A stretch of DNA of 64,000 nucleotides from Nannochloropsis salina CCMP1776 (lineage: Eukaryota; Sar; Eustigmatophyceae; Eustigmatales; Monodopsidaceae), in assembly GCA_004565275.1 (NCBI GenBank), contig SDOX01000128.1, positions 62,839 to 126,838 on the forward strand, read 5' to 3'. The notes beneath the pieces were generated by a model. That model saw only the letters and a list, made by a program, of their open reading frames with translations. It was not told where the DNA came from and made no database searches. Below, one piece after another: positions 47,577-57,850 of this stretch. The stretch's first letter is position 1, and every line of letters starts with the position of its first letter. The position numbers and the translations under genes were made by a program.

Positions 47577-48742
47577 GCGTGCGAGTCGACCGCTAAAATA
47601 TGACACATAAACTATGAGTACGAAATGACACCACATGCTCCCTCTTTATAAACATCATAGCGGGAGGAGGCGACCACACCGTATGCAAAGGTACTACTAG
47701 GAAGCACTTTTATCGCCCACTCGCTCGAGAGGTTCCCACGGAGCTTATCCAACTATCGAAGACGGGGATTCTAGCGAGCTTTCTGCGCACCATTAAGGTA
47801 AAATGTCACGAAAAAAGCTTCCAGCTAGGTTTGAAGATAATGATTTATCAATCGCCAGGCTTGGATATTGATGAGTCGTCGCCCAGCCCATATTATGTGA
47901 GTACACATTCCAGAGGTGTCTGGTGGAGAGGGGAGGTTCGCGTGTAACTTGCTTTGCAGAGAAGAACTTGATACAAGTGCAGTCCAAAATTATCATTTTT
48001 AGTTCAAGTCGAAAGCTAATAGCTCGAAGATGCAAAAGAGGGGAAATAGTATTTTCGTTGGAATTCGCATTTGAGGTTTTACGGGTCTTGCCCCAAGACC
48101 AAATTCAAGGGGTATCCGACGAGTAACGTTTTAACATGTGGTAAAACGAAAGGACGTTTTTTTTACACTTTTACGGGCGTCATTCGATCTAAAAATTGAT
48201 CAAATGACAAGCATTTGTCAAGCGACCTCACAGCAAGCCATACAAAAGTAGCTACAAGCATATAGCGGAAAGATTTCTTAAAATTCTAAATGAATTGAAG
48301 TAGATGCAGAATAAGAGCTGTCAACGCAATCGTCAAAATCAAGTCTGTGGCTTTGATTCTTATGATGTTCAATCATTTCATTATCAGTTGACTTTAAGAT
48401 AGTAGATAAGCCACTCACTCTCGCAAGCGGCGTACTCCCCACTACCGCATCAGCACACACTCCGATGCACAGTACGGCGCTCAACCCACAGTGCAGATGA
48501 AACAGAACTTGCGGGGCAAACTTACTTCAAAAAGAATGCTCTGTAAGTTTTTCATCAAACAAAGCCAGGTAGTGCAGCTCGTAGCCTTGGACACGATTGT
48601 ACCTTGGTCAGCGCACATACCAATGATGCTTTCCTTCGATGTGATCCTTTCCGTCTATACACAACACCATGTCGTGTAAGGGGCAAGAGGGGTGGTCGCT
48701 GCAAGTACAAAACGAATAGCACTCCCTTTTCTTTATCTGTAT
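47577..48742. other. 1.2-kb AT-rich spacer
   Basis: No supported gene; clearly more AT-rich than the rest of the window, with T and A runs near 48155-48170. Left: VPS18 promoter. Right: 3' UTR of the phosphate transporter. Confidence 0.45.
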
Positions 48743-50774
48743 CTACACTACCTTAGCTTCCTGCTCCGTAGTCGACGGCCCTTTGTCCAACGCCTCGTGA
48801 TCCTTTATTACAGCGATCTCCAATGCCTTCACCTCACCCTCCTTCTCGGGCTCCACATGGTAACAGGACTCGACTTCTGCCAGCGATTCGTGAGGCGTAT
48901 CTTGAACCAGCGCCCAGGTCCACAAGAGCCCAATGACGGCCAGCACGGTGCAGCAGATGAAGACAACGCGGATCCCCTTGTCCAGAAGCGCAGGGTCCTC
49001 GGTGTTGTGGCAGTTGTCTCCAGGGCAGAACATATTGGCCACCTTAAGGAAAGCCGCCGCGCCAATCGCTGCGCCTGCCTTTCCGAAAGCAGCTGAGATA
49101 CCGTGGCAGGTCGAACGAACGTCTGTGGGGAAAATCTCGGCGGGAATGACGAAAGTTGTGGTGTTGGGGCCAAAATCATCGAAGAAGAAGGTGAGGGCGT
49201 ACATGAAGACAAAGAGGGCTGGGAGTCCCTTAAACTGCTGTTGGAAAATTGCCATGGCTGCAAAGATGATTGCCTCGCCACCGAATCCGATCAGCTGCAG
49301 GCGTTTCCTCCCGATGCGGTCCAAGAATATGACCGCCAAGATGTACCCCGGCATGGCCATGAGTTGGATGATTAAGTTCTGAACCGTCTTTCCCTCCAGG
49401 GTGTTTTCTGTGCCCATGGCCCGCGTCACGTCTGCCGAGAACAAGGAGTTGCCGTAGAACAACACGTCCAAAATGAACCAAGAGCCCGCCGTACCCAACA
49501 GCTTGACCCGGTTGGCCCATACCAGTCGAATTATGTTCCGGGTCCGGTCCCGCACAGAAGTGACCTTCTCTTCCACCTGATGCTTGTAAGCCTCCGTCTC
49601 CTCGGACGTGAACCGAAAGTAAACTGCCATTATCATGGGCACCGCCCCCATTAAAATTGCAAAGCGCCATTGCCAGTTCGTGTCTTCGATCGTAAAAGCT
49701 GCGACCAGGAGCATAAGCGCACACATAACTCGCCCGACACCTTGCATAGAGAAGACTGCCGCTAAGTTACGTCCACGCTCGCCCGGGGCTGAGGACTCGG
49801 CGGTGATGGTGGAGGCCATGGGGTACTCCCCGCCCACCCCCATGCCCATGATAAAACGGAAAAGCATGAGCTGCTGCCAGATATTCATGCCCAAAAATTG
49901 CGTGGGCTGGCAGGCAGAATGGATGGAATGGCAATAGCAGTCAGTGATCGATCGTATAAAGCAAGAGGACAGCTCAAACGTTCTCCATTTTCCTCGAAAA
50001 GAATCTACACACATCCTCACGGACCGACATACAAATACGTCTTACTTGTCCTTCTCCGTACCTGCACGCAAGCCGCCAAAACCGTACCACCAATGGTCAT
50101 GAGTGCCGTTATAACAAAAGCCTTTTTGCGGCCAAACTAAAATGGGCGGTTCAAGGAGGACAACAGAAGAAGAATTATCATTTCAGAAGCTATGCACGAG
50201 CAAGCCTGCTGCTAAAAGTCCTCTGGGTTCCCGATCCCACACACCTCGTCCCCGAGCACACCAAAGAAGAGCTGCCCTGTGAGAGCTCCTACAATGGCCA
50301 TCATGGAGATCTGGGCTTGCATGTCGGGCGAGAGTACACCGTAGTTCTCGTTCTGCTTCATCATGAGCAGAGCTGCGTGTTGGATGGCGGACTTCGTGAG
50401 TGGGCGACGTGGCTTCACGGAAATTTACATGACAAGTCAAACAAGGGAGAGAGAATGACCAATGATACCTGATCTTCCTCAGAAAGCCCCCCCAACTGCA
50501 ACCTGGACATCCCCTAAGTCTCCACTAACCTCCCGCGCCCCCTCCAGCAATGGCTGCTCTTACCAATATTTATAACGAAGAGGTCGTAGCTGTCGGAAAG
50601 GAAGCCCGTGCCAGCAATAACAATGCGAAGCAAGCGTTTTCCCGTATGCGCCTTGTTGGGTTCATAAAAATGATGGTGCTCAGGATGGTAGTGTTCGAGA
50701 CGCTCTTCTGGCTTACGGGGCTCGTCGGACAGATGCACCGCTATGACTTGAGGGGCCTCCGCCTGTGCAGCCAT
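48743..50774 (-). CDS. MFS phosphate:H+ symporter-like carrier (PHT1/PHO84 type)
   Basis: Exons 50774-50564, 50372-50245, 50136-50062, 49906-48743 join in phase to 525 residues. Family blocks in order: GTGFLSDSYDLFVINIALLM, MAIVGALTGQLFFGVLGDEF with GRKKAF (MFS loop 2-3), RFIMGMGVGGEYPMASTITA, DRIGRKRLQLIGFGGE, VIPAEIFPTDVRSTCHGISA and AAFGKAGAAIGA. These are PHT1/PHO84 signatures, including the central GGxYP motif, here GGEYP where fungi and plants have GGDYP. Twelve membrane helices are expected with a central cytosolic loop (HQVEEKVTSVRDRTRNIIRL). It would take up phosphate with protons at the plasma membrane. A glycerophosphodiester (GIT1-like) substrate is the main alternative. The exon 2 acceptor was placed so that VINI runs into ALLMMKQ. 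Confidence 0.85.
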
Positions 50775-53010
50775 GTTTGTGGGAAAAAGACGCTGCAGCG
50801 GGGGCAGAGCGTGTTTTTGGCTCCCTATGACACGAGACGGGAACAGAAAAAAATGAGCACGAGATTGGACATACGAAAACCACCTTGGATGGGTACGTAA
50901 CCAGGGGGGGTACAGAAAAGCTTCTCGAGGACTCAATGCGACACTTGCAGCATGATGCCATTTCATGACAGATAAAAGTAATGTGCTGCATAGTGGATAC
51001 AGTTTCCCCCGGCGATGTTGTCTACTCAGGCGTTAAAGTGCAAAGCATGCCGTGGCAAGAGGAAAACCACTCAAAATGGCCAAAGCTCCGACAGTATTAA
51101 TTGCCTGACATTTCTGATGTCAACAGGTGATGCTGTCGTAACACAACGGAGCGAAATCTGCCCGCATGAATGTTGGCACTGAATCTTGTCCATCCTGACA
51201 GACATGAGGTGATGACTCAAACAGACAATCTGGGGAGATCTTAAATTCTCGACCGTGTAATACGGATCCAGATTCAAATCCCTCATATCGCAGAGCACGA
51301 GAACATAACTTGCAGCCTCGGCAATGTCCAGAGATGTCCATTTAGTGCAATTGACCGAGAGATTCCTTTTCCCGCCCGAGCTGTGGATAGGAGGAACGGG
51401 GAGAGGCGAACGGGCGAAAGGTGCCCAAATTTTCTCGACCACGTACGACCCCCAGCTCGGTCCACAAATCTTGGGGAAATTCGGTCCACAAATCTTGGGG
51501 AGATTCGGTCTACAACGAGGTTCGGTCTACAACTCCGGAAGTTTCAAAAGGTTCGGTCCACAATTCGAGGAGGTTTTCGATGGGAGGCTTGTCTTGCGAC
51601 TCTGTAGGAAATGCAGGAACGGGCGAGACGAGGACTGGGTGTTGTCATGAGCATTTGGAGATTAAGTATCGCACCGTATTGGTGCGACAACATGATTTGT
51701 TGACATGGACGTTTGTCCTTCGACATGTCCACGCCTTTCATTCCATTATCTTGTCCTCCTTTCCTCCACCAAGCTACTAGGTTGAAAAGCAATGGCAGCG
51801 ACCTCCGCCCTCAGGACGTGGTGGAGTAGATTAGCCACCCCAACATCCTCTATGTCCATGTCTTTGACATCGCAAAGTAGCATACGTGCCCTGTACTCGT
51901 CGCCAAGAATGTCTCCCACCTCCGTCGCAAGTAAGAGATCAATCGTCGGCGGGTCGTGGCAAGCCTCTTCTTTATTTTCCACACTTCCTGCATACACCAA
52001 GACAATTCGCAGTCTAACCCCTTCGCCTGGACAGCCCTCCTTGTGGTTTGGCCACATGCTTAGTGGGTTGCTGAAGAGATGCTCGAGCACTTTAAAGAAG
52101 CGGCGGTCGAAAATGAATAAGCACAAACTAAAGAAGAGGAGGAAATTGATGCGCAATAAGAACAAGAAAAATTTGTAACAAACGCCGACAGTTTTTAAAT
52201 GATGAAGGTACTTTGCACTAAAGAAATCCATTTAAAGACATGGAGAAGAGTAGGTGCCTCACGAGGCTTTGCAGAGGTTTGCGGAATCATTTATTTTTTG
52301 TGCGGGCCTGGCTTGTCCTCTGTGTGACTATCCTGAAAGCGGAGTGCCAAGGCATTCCTTTCATGAAGCGGTAGAGACTGAAATAAATTGTATGACAACG
52401 CACGAATAAGGGATAGCCCTTAAAAAACTTAGAAAGACGACTGAAACTTTTCGGAAACAGCAATTCTCCAGCTTGATCGAGCAGCAACAATTTATTGTCA
52501 GTGCGCTGCAATGCCCGTACCAGGCTTGTTTTTCAGGAACTGAAGAAAAGAATCTCATCTTTCTCCCACTGGATTTCAATTATCTTTGCAGTCGCCCTAG
52601 GCTTTGTGACTTTTACCTTGCAAGATTTCCTTCGACCCTGCTAGTATTACTCAAGACTATGTCAATGAAGCGCCTTCGAAGGAAACCGGAAAAACTATCT
52701 CTTTAACTCCTTTCGAATCTTTTTATGGCAGTTACCAACGAGAAAGAAGTCGTGTCAGAGAAAAACATCAGGATGAGGTCTCATCTGATACCGTGGCAGC
52801 TCGGATCGGACAGGTTACGTGTCATGAAACATGTCCAAGAAAATTGAAACTGTCAATTCATTCGCTATCACGCCGAAAATTATTTTTATCCTCTAGCAAT
52901 GGTTTGGATTGAAAATCAAGAGAGAGTATCGCCTCGCAGTCGAATGAAGTTCTTTCGAGTGAGACAACGCAAGTTTACCACCTTTGAATATCCGTTACGC
53001 CTCCATTGGC
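50775..53010. other. 2.2-kb spacer with a minisatellite and two related minus-strand fragments
   Basis: The longest stretch without a recognised gene. It holds short direct repeats at 51456-51570 and two minus-strand frames (51071-51442 and 51746-52231) that share a diverged motif of the form LCDxxDxxxxxxxxxxNL. Neither looks like a complete gene. The right 700 bases are AT-rich. Confidence 0.45.
51456..51570. repeat. Degenerate minisatellite, unit TCGGTCCACAA
   Basis: Five spaced copies of TTCGGTCYACAA-type sequence; the first two (51457 and 51481) extend the match over about 23 bases including AATCTTGGGGA. Later copies decay. Confidence 0.8.
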
Positions 53011-56000
53011 ATGCCTCCAGCCAATCCTCGCTACTGCTGCACACGGCTCGGAATCGCAGTCACAGTACAGAAATCCTCATTCATCTTATCGTTCATCGAC
53101 AGGTTTTCGTTGTTGGGCTATCGACATTTTGTGGCTGGTACTTTTTCTGGGCAGAGCTACCCGTGCACAGCAAGGCCCATGACTACCTCTGGGACAGGCA
53201 GACATCTCGACCATGCGGGGCAGTGTACACAGCCACCTCTTGAAAACCGCGACCGTGGTATTTTAACCAGTTTGCTACAAGAAAAATTGATTAAATTTCT
53301 GTACACAGACGAAATCGTAAAAATAGGGGTCCTTAGCACTCGTTGCAAGGCATCATATTTATCTCAACGGTTGCTCCATACCTCGGTCATAGAGACTGGG
53401 CCTTCCGATGCCACTCGATTTCATTTTTGGAAGAAAGCTTTGAACGTCTCGTCTGTGCAACGGAGGTTACTTGCTGATTTTGAAGACGATGTCTGTGAAG
53501 ATGGGGATTTTTTGGACGAAGCGGGCTTCCACGTTTTCACGAGAGTCCTCTTCTCATCCTGTTTGAAGCAAAGAGAAAGGGGGAAAGAGGAGGGAAGTAA
53601 AGGGGACGAAACGGACAGGTCAGGTTATGAAAATCAAGGCGTTGACCACGGGTGTATTCAATGCTCATCGCTCGGGTCCACGGCGCACGGTTGCCATCAG
53701 CAGAGGTACAGTGGAAAACGCATGCTAGCAGCCGAGGGCCAGGAGGGAGAGATCCTCCGCGACGTTGCCCGCACTTTTCCCTTGGAGCCGCTCTTCCGCG
53801 ACTCTGCCGGCGTGGGCCAAAATCTTTTGGCCAATGTGCTAAAGGCTTGCTTGTCGTTTCATGAGGATACGGGGTACATGCAAGGCATGAACTACGTGGT
53901 AGCCTGTTTCCTGTTTGCTCTGCGGCGGCGGCTTCTAGCCCCGTCCTCTTCCATGGAGTCCCACCCACAAACGTGTATCACCCCCCCCGAGCCAACACAC
54001 GATCACAGCAAAAGGCGTTTTGCGCCAGGAGAATCATCTTCAAATCTGGCCATTGCAGCAACCAGTGCACAACATTATAAGAGCTATTGTCCTCTCACAC
54101 CAGACGCGGGCGGGAGGCTTGCGAGCGAGATTTCCCAGCATTTTCAAAACCACCACCATTTAGATGGCGCTTCAACCCCCACCGCTGTCACAGAAGAGGT
54201 AGACGGTTACCTCTCGGACGCGTCCATCCAGACCCAAGGCTCCGAATGCTTCTCCCCACCGCGTCTTGTATGCGGTCACCTCCACCCCCATGCTTGTCAG
54301 CTGCATCAGCATTATCTTCTGCGAGGCCCTCCAGCTAAGGCTTGCGACGTCCATGCGAACCACCCGTCGCCCGTGGCGATGCCGAGCGCGATGACTGGGG
54401 TCAGTCACGTCGACAGCAGGGACCTAACCCACGGGAGCAGGGCGGAGAAGACGGCATTGGCCAAGAAACACGGCTTCATGTGGGAATGTACGGAGGAGCA
54501 TATGCACGTCGCCAGCGACGTATTCTGGTTGATGACGGCGCTCATGTCCTCCTCTGGCCTCTCAATGCGCCTTCTGTGGCACCCGCAAGTTCCCGAAATG
54601 AAACTCCGCGTGTTTCAATTCGACCGACTGTTGGCCCGCCACCTTCCCCGCCTCCACGCGCACTTTAGACAGATCCAACTAGTGCCCGACATCCTTGTCA
54701 CCCAATGGCACATGACCCTCCTTGCCTACTGCCTCCCTCTCCCCGTGCTCGCTCGGGTCTGGGACTTGGTCTTCCTAGATGGCTGGAAAGCCCTCTTCCG
54801 CGTCACGCTCGCCTTGCTGCATGCGGTGGAGGAGGAACTTCTTCCTTTGAACCTTGGAGAATCTGGAAGTTTCCTTCGTCAGTGGACGTCCCGGCGCCAC
54901 CCCTTGTGGAGCGATGCATCTGGACTGTTGCGGGCGGCACATAAGTGGAAAGTAACGAGGAGCATGCTGGGAAGGCTCAAAGAGGACTTCCACCTCACGC
55001 TTCTGGCCGAGCAAATGACAGGACATAACATGGGGGAATGGTTGAACCGGTATGGGCCACCGGGCAAAAGCGCGGTGGATCTCTTTCTTCCCTATCCGGA
55101 GCTGGAAAGATTGAAGAGGGAGATAAATTTGATTGAAGTGCCGTTCACCGAGGACCTGACACATTATCGACGGAGGATCGAGGAGGCGAGTCAAGCCTGC
55201 GAGGCGGCCGAAAAGTGGGTGGTGGATTTGGAGGGGCAAATGAAACATGCAGTGGTGGAGCTGGAGGAGTTGGAAGAGGTGTATGCCGTCTTGCAGGACC
55301 CAAGGCAGCGACGCTTGCCGTCCCAACTGCCGCGTAAGCAAGAAAAGGTTGAAGAGCTTGCGGTAGAGCCCCAGGCGCCCAGACTATGGGGCCGAAAAGA
55401 GCGAAAGCAGAGCGAAAAAGATGGCACATCTTCCTCTCATGCCTTCAGCAAGCTGCTCTCAGTCCATAGAAAAGAGCTGGTCCGACCAGGAGATGCGCCT
55501 CCGCCCTCCCCAATCGAGACTGCCTCCTTCGCGTCCTCCCTCATTTCCTCCATCCGTGATCTCCGAATTGGGCCTCAACGAGTGGGCAGGAGCAGTCTGA
55601 CCGTCCTAGGCGACGCGAGGGCGGAGCGAAGCAGGACAAATTCTAGCGCCAGGGCGCGCACGAGCACCGCGGATTCAATACCTTCCTCCACGCCCTCCTC
55701 GTCCCCCTCCTCCCCTCGCCTAGGGTCCATGGACGCCGCCTTGACGACCAAGATGCCTCCTGAGATCATCGTGAGCCTGGATGGGAGCGCCCATAAGCAC
55801 ACGGAGACAATGCCCGGCAGCGGGAATGGGGTAGGCCTGCGCACGAATAGAAGCAGCAGCATAGGTCAGAAACAAGCCGGCTGTCGGACTGAAGATGGCG
55901 AGGAGGACGCAGCGCCCCTGAAGGGCATGCGAATTTCGGAATTGCACGTGCACATCCGCAAGCTGTCTCGTGCGGACGCTCAGCTCGCGAGCCTCAGGGC

Positions 56001-56292
56001 CCGCTGCGGGGCTTTACAGAGGAAGCGAAGGGAGGCCGAGGAGGCACGAGAGGAGGCAGAGACGCTTCGCGCCGCCCTGTCCGACCAGCTGTTCCAGCTT
56101 CTCGAGGAGTCGGAGAGGAACAGAAATCGAAAGTTGCGGGAAGTGGTGAGAAATTTGCCGGCGAGTCCTCATGCTGCCCAGCCTCTGGCCTTGCTGCCGA
56201 ATTTGTCGGTCTTGGAGTCGGGCCGTCACGTCTTGCAAGAATCTCGTCGGCGGGCCGAGAGTCTGGTCAAGAGAAAGACATGTATTTTGTAA
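53011..56292 (+). CDS. TBC-domain Rab GTPase-activating protein with coiled-coil tail
   Basis: Frame of about 1093 residues from the ATG at 53011 (another ATG at 53179 is possible; the first 100 residues show no conservation). The TBC domain begins near residue 240: EILRDVARTFPLEPLF carries the IxxDxxRT arginine finger and TGYMQGMNYVVACFLFAL the YxQ glutamine finger, so it should be catalytically competent. The domain is then split by about 190 polar residues before HGFMWECTEEHMHVASDVFW, LLARHLPRLHAHF, VTQWHMTLLAYCLPLPVLAR and VWDLVFLDGWKALF complete it. Two coiled-coil stretches follow (YRRRIEEASQACEAAEKWVV; RKRREAEEAREEAETLRAAL). It would switch off a Rab in vesicle traffic. A possible prenyl-like Cys near the end (KRKTCIL) is not a confirmed CaaX. 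Confidence 0.9.
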   Translation: MPPANPRYCCTRLGIAVTVQKSSFILSFIDRFSLLGYRHFVAGTFSGQSYPCTARPMTTSGTGRHLDHAGQCTQPPLENRDRGILTSLLQEKLIKFLYTDEIVKIGVLSTRCKASYLSQRLLHTSVIETGPSDATRFHFWKKALNVSSVQRRLLADFEDDVCEDGDFLDEAGFHVFTRVLFSSCLKQRERGKEEGSKGDETDRSGYENQGVDHGCIQCSSLGSTAHGCHQQRYSGKRMLAAEGQEGEILRDVARTFPLEPLFRDSAGVGQNLLANVLKACLSFHEDTGYMQGMNYVVACFLFALRRRLLAPSSSMESHPQTCITPPEPTHDHSKRRFAPGESSSNLAIAATSAQHYKSYCPLTPDAGGRLASEISQHFQNHHHLDGASTPTAVTEEVDGYLSDASIQTQGSECFSPPRLVCGHLHPHACQLHQHYLLRGPPAKACDVHANHPSPVAMPSAMTGVSHVDSRDLTHGSRAEKTALAKKHGFMWECTEEHMHVASDVFWLMTALMSSSGLSMRLLWHPQVPEMKLRVFQFDRLLARHLPRLHAHFRQIQLVPDILVTQWHMTLLAYCLPLPVLARVWDLVFLDGWKALFRVTLALLHAVEEELLPLNLGESGSFLRQWTSRRHPLWSDASGLLRAAHKWKVTRSMLGRLKEDFHLTLLAEQMTGHNMGEWLNRYGPPGKSAVDLFLPYPELERLKREINLIEVPFTEDLTHYRRRIEEASQACEAAEKWVVDLEGQMKHAVVELEELEEVYAVLQDPRQRRLPSQLPRKQEKVEELAVEPQAPRLWGRKERKQSEKDGTSSSHAFSKLLSVHRKELVRPGDAPPPSPIETASFASSLISSIRDLRIGPQRVGRSSLTVLGDARAERSRTNSSARARTSTADSIPSSTPSSSPSSPRLGSMDAALTTKMPPEIIVSLDGSAHKHTETMPGSGNGVGLRTNRSSSIGQKQAGCRTEDGEEDAAPLKGMRISELHVHIRKLSRADAQLASLRARCGALQRKRREAEEAREEAETLRAALSDQLFQLLEESERNRNRKLREVVRNLPASPHAAQPLALLPNLSVLESGRHVLQESRRRAESLVKRKTCIL

Positions 56293-56509
56293 AATCAGCA
56301 AGATATATAACACACATGCCTGCGGTCCTCTGCTTGCGGGGATAACGGAGAAATACAGGCTTGAGGAATTGTCCGGGGTGAAAACAACGAAGCGGAGTTT
56401 GTGTTTCCGTTTTCTTTTTTTAAGTCCAAGGTGACGGTTGTTCAGCCGCTTTTTTAAAATCTATTTCAACATATATCTTTCCCTGGTTTCAGCCAACAAA
56501 AGGCACGTT

Positions 56510-57163
56510 TCAACAGTTGCATTTGAAACACAAGATCTGGGGGGAGGCGCAGTCCTTGGGCCCGCAGTTCGAGTACACACAAAGCACGGAGTCCGTGACC
56601 CAGTCGTCTTTTTGCAAATCTGGCATGCTTTTAAGACCACAGTTCCAACAAAGGCATTTCGCCTGCAGACAAGCTGGCATTGTGGTGTCGCATCCACAAC
56701 CTGGGGGCGTTAATCTCACTTTCACACAGGCTAGCTGTTGCTCTTTCAGAATGTTCTGCGTGCCACACCTGTGGAACAAGCAACAAAATGTGTTCTCACA
56801 CCACACAGAGTCTTGAAGGTTTCCCACCTGCTGACATCCCGCCTTCCAGCACAAGATATGAAGACGAAGCATCTCCGGTATGGTTCTAACAACCTCCAAG
56901 GTAGAACCTCCCCCCGAAAGGGGATAAGTGAAGTCCACAGCTCTCTCAGGATCGATGTGAGACTCATCCGTTAAGAACTGGTCATCTTGACGGAAATATA
57001 TTGGACTCACGTGGGGAAGAAGTGCAGCGAGCTCGTGCCGGAGCTGTAAAAGGCTGACGTTTTCATTTACCTCGATGTCAAAGACGTCTCCAAAGGCAGA
57101 GCGGAGATGAACAACGCCACCATCCCCGCGATTAATGACTTGAGCAGGCTTTGGCACTTGCAT
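56510..57163 (-). CDS. Ubiquitin-like domain fused to a cysteine-rich tail
   Basis: Single-exon 217-residue frame. Residues 17-86 read like a beta-grasp ubiquitin-like domain (VVHLRSAFGDVFDIEVNENV, LLQLRHELAALLPHV, YFRQDDQFLTDESHI, VDFTYPLSGGGS). They end in a Gly triplet at 84-86, where ubiquitin ends LRLRGG. The tail (residues 100-217) has 19 cysteines, many in repeated C-x3-C-G or C-x2-C-G units (CWKAGCQQVG, CLFHRCGTQN, CWNCGLKSM, CVYSNCGPKDC), so it probably binds metal or is disulphide-rich. There is no signal peptide or membrane segment, which favours zinc binding in the cytosol or nucleus. The layout recalls ubiquitin-ribosomal-protein precursors, but the tail is not S27a or L40. I do not recognise the family. 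Convergent with the TBC gene. Confidence 0.75.
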   Translation of the reverse strand: MQVPKPAQVINRGDGGVVHLRSAFGDVFDIEVNENVSLLQLRHELAALLPHVSPIYFRQDDQFLTDESHIDPERAVDFTYPLSGGGSTLEVVRTIPEMLRLHILCWKAGCQQVGNLQDSVWCENTFCCLFHRCGTQNILKEQQLACVKVRLTPPGCGCDTTMPACLQAKCLCWNCGLKSMPDLQKDDWVTDSVLCVYSNCGPKDCASPQILCFKCNC

Positions 57164-57850
57164 GTTGTGGCTCTGTCATGGGATGAACATGTGGTGTAGC
57201 ACGATTTAAAGTTGAAGGAAGCCTGATTGACGCGTAATAAGAGCAGATTGATTTCAGGCGTCGAGTAGCTCTGACGTTCAAAGCGTAAGCTTCAACTTAA
57301 CCTGTTCTTCGGTTCCTCCTTTTCCTGGCTCCATCCCTCCACGTTCAGCGAGACGACGAACTCGTTTTGAGGGACATACGGCCCACAATTACACGAAAGA
57401 GTGGGTTTGAATCAGAAGAAAACCTTTCGAGGGGCAGGGTTTGCGCCCTAGAACTGCAGCTGCGGCCCAGCCCCACCGTGATGGTGGGAAGCTGATGCAA
57501 GCATGCACAAGAAAACGTAGACAGTTCTCATGCCTTGTAAAGATCCGTCTGCAGTCACCAATCGTTCCTTGGCTTGTTTCGTTCTTTGTTGTTCATAAGC
57601 AGGCTCTGCATGACCTTCCTTCGCACAATCGCCGCGTCGCATTCGTCGCGTGTAAGCCAGAAGGCCGCTCCTGGTAATTCTCTTGCCCTCTATTCTCCTC
57701 CCCCGCGCCCCTTTCTTCAGCATTATTGCTCAACCTCCCTTCTCAGCCAATATTTGCGACATCCACATGCCCGCGAAACATCCCTCCGTATGTGTACACC
57801 GCTTATTTCCCCCTTCGACCGTGGCGCCTTTCAAAGGGCAACCTTGTCAT
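57164..57850. other. 0.7-kb spacer
   Basis: No supported gene; promoter of the ubiquitin-like gene on the left, 3' UTR of the DUF2061 gene on the right. Confidence 0.45.

Noticed and set aside
51240-51320. tRNA B-box-like GATTCAAATCC
   Set aside because: Flanking bases do not pair into a T-arm and no A-box lies at the right distance.
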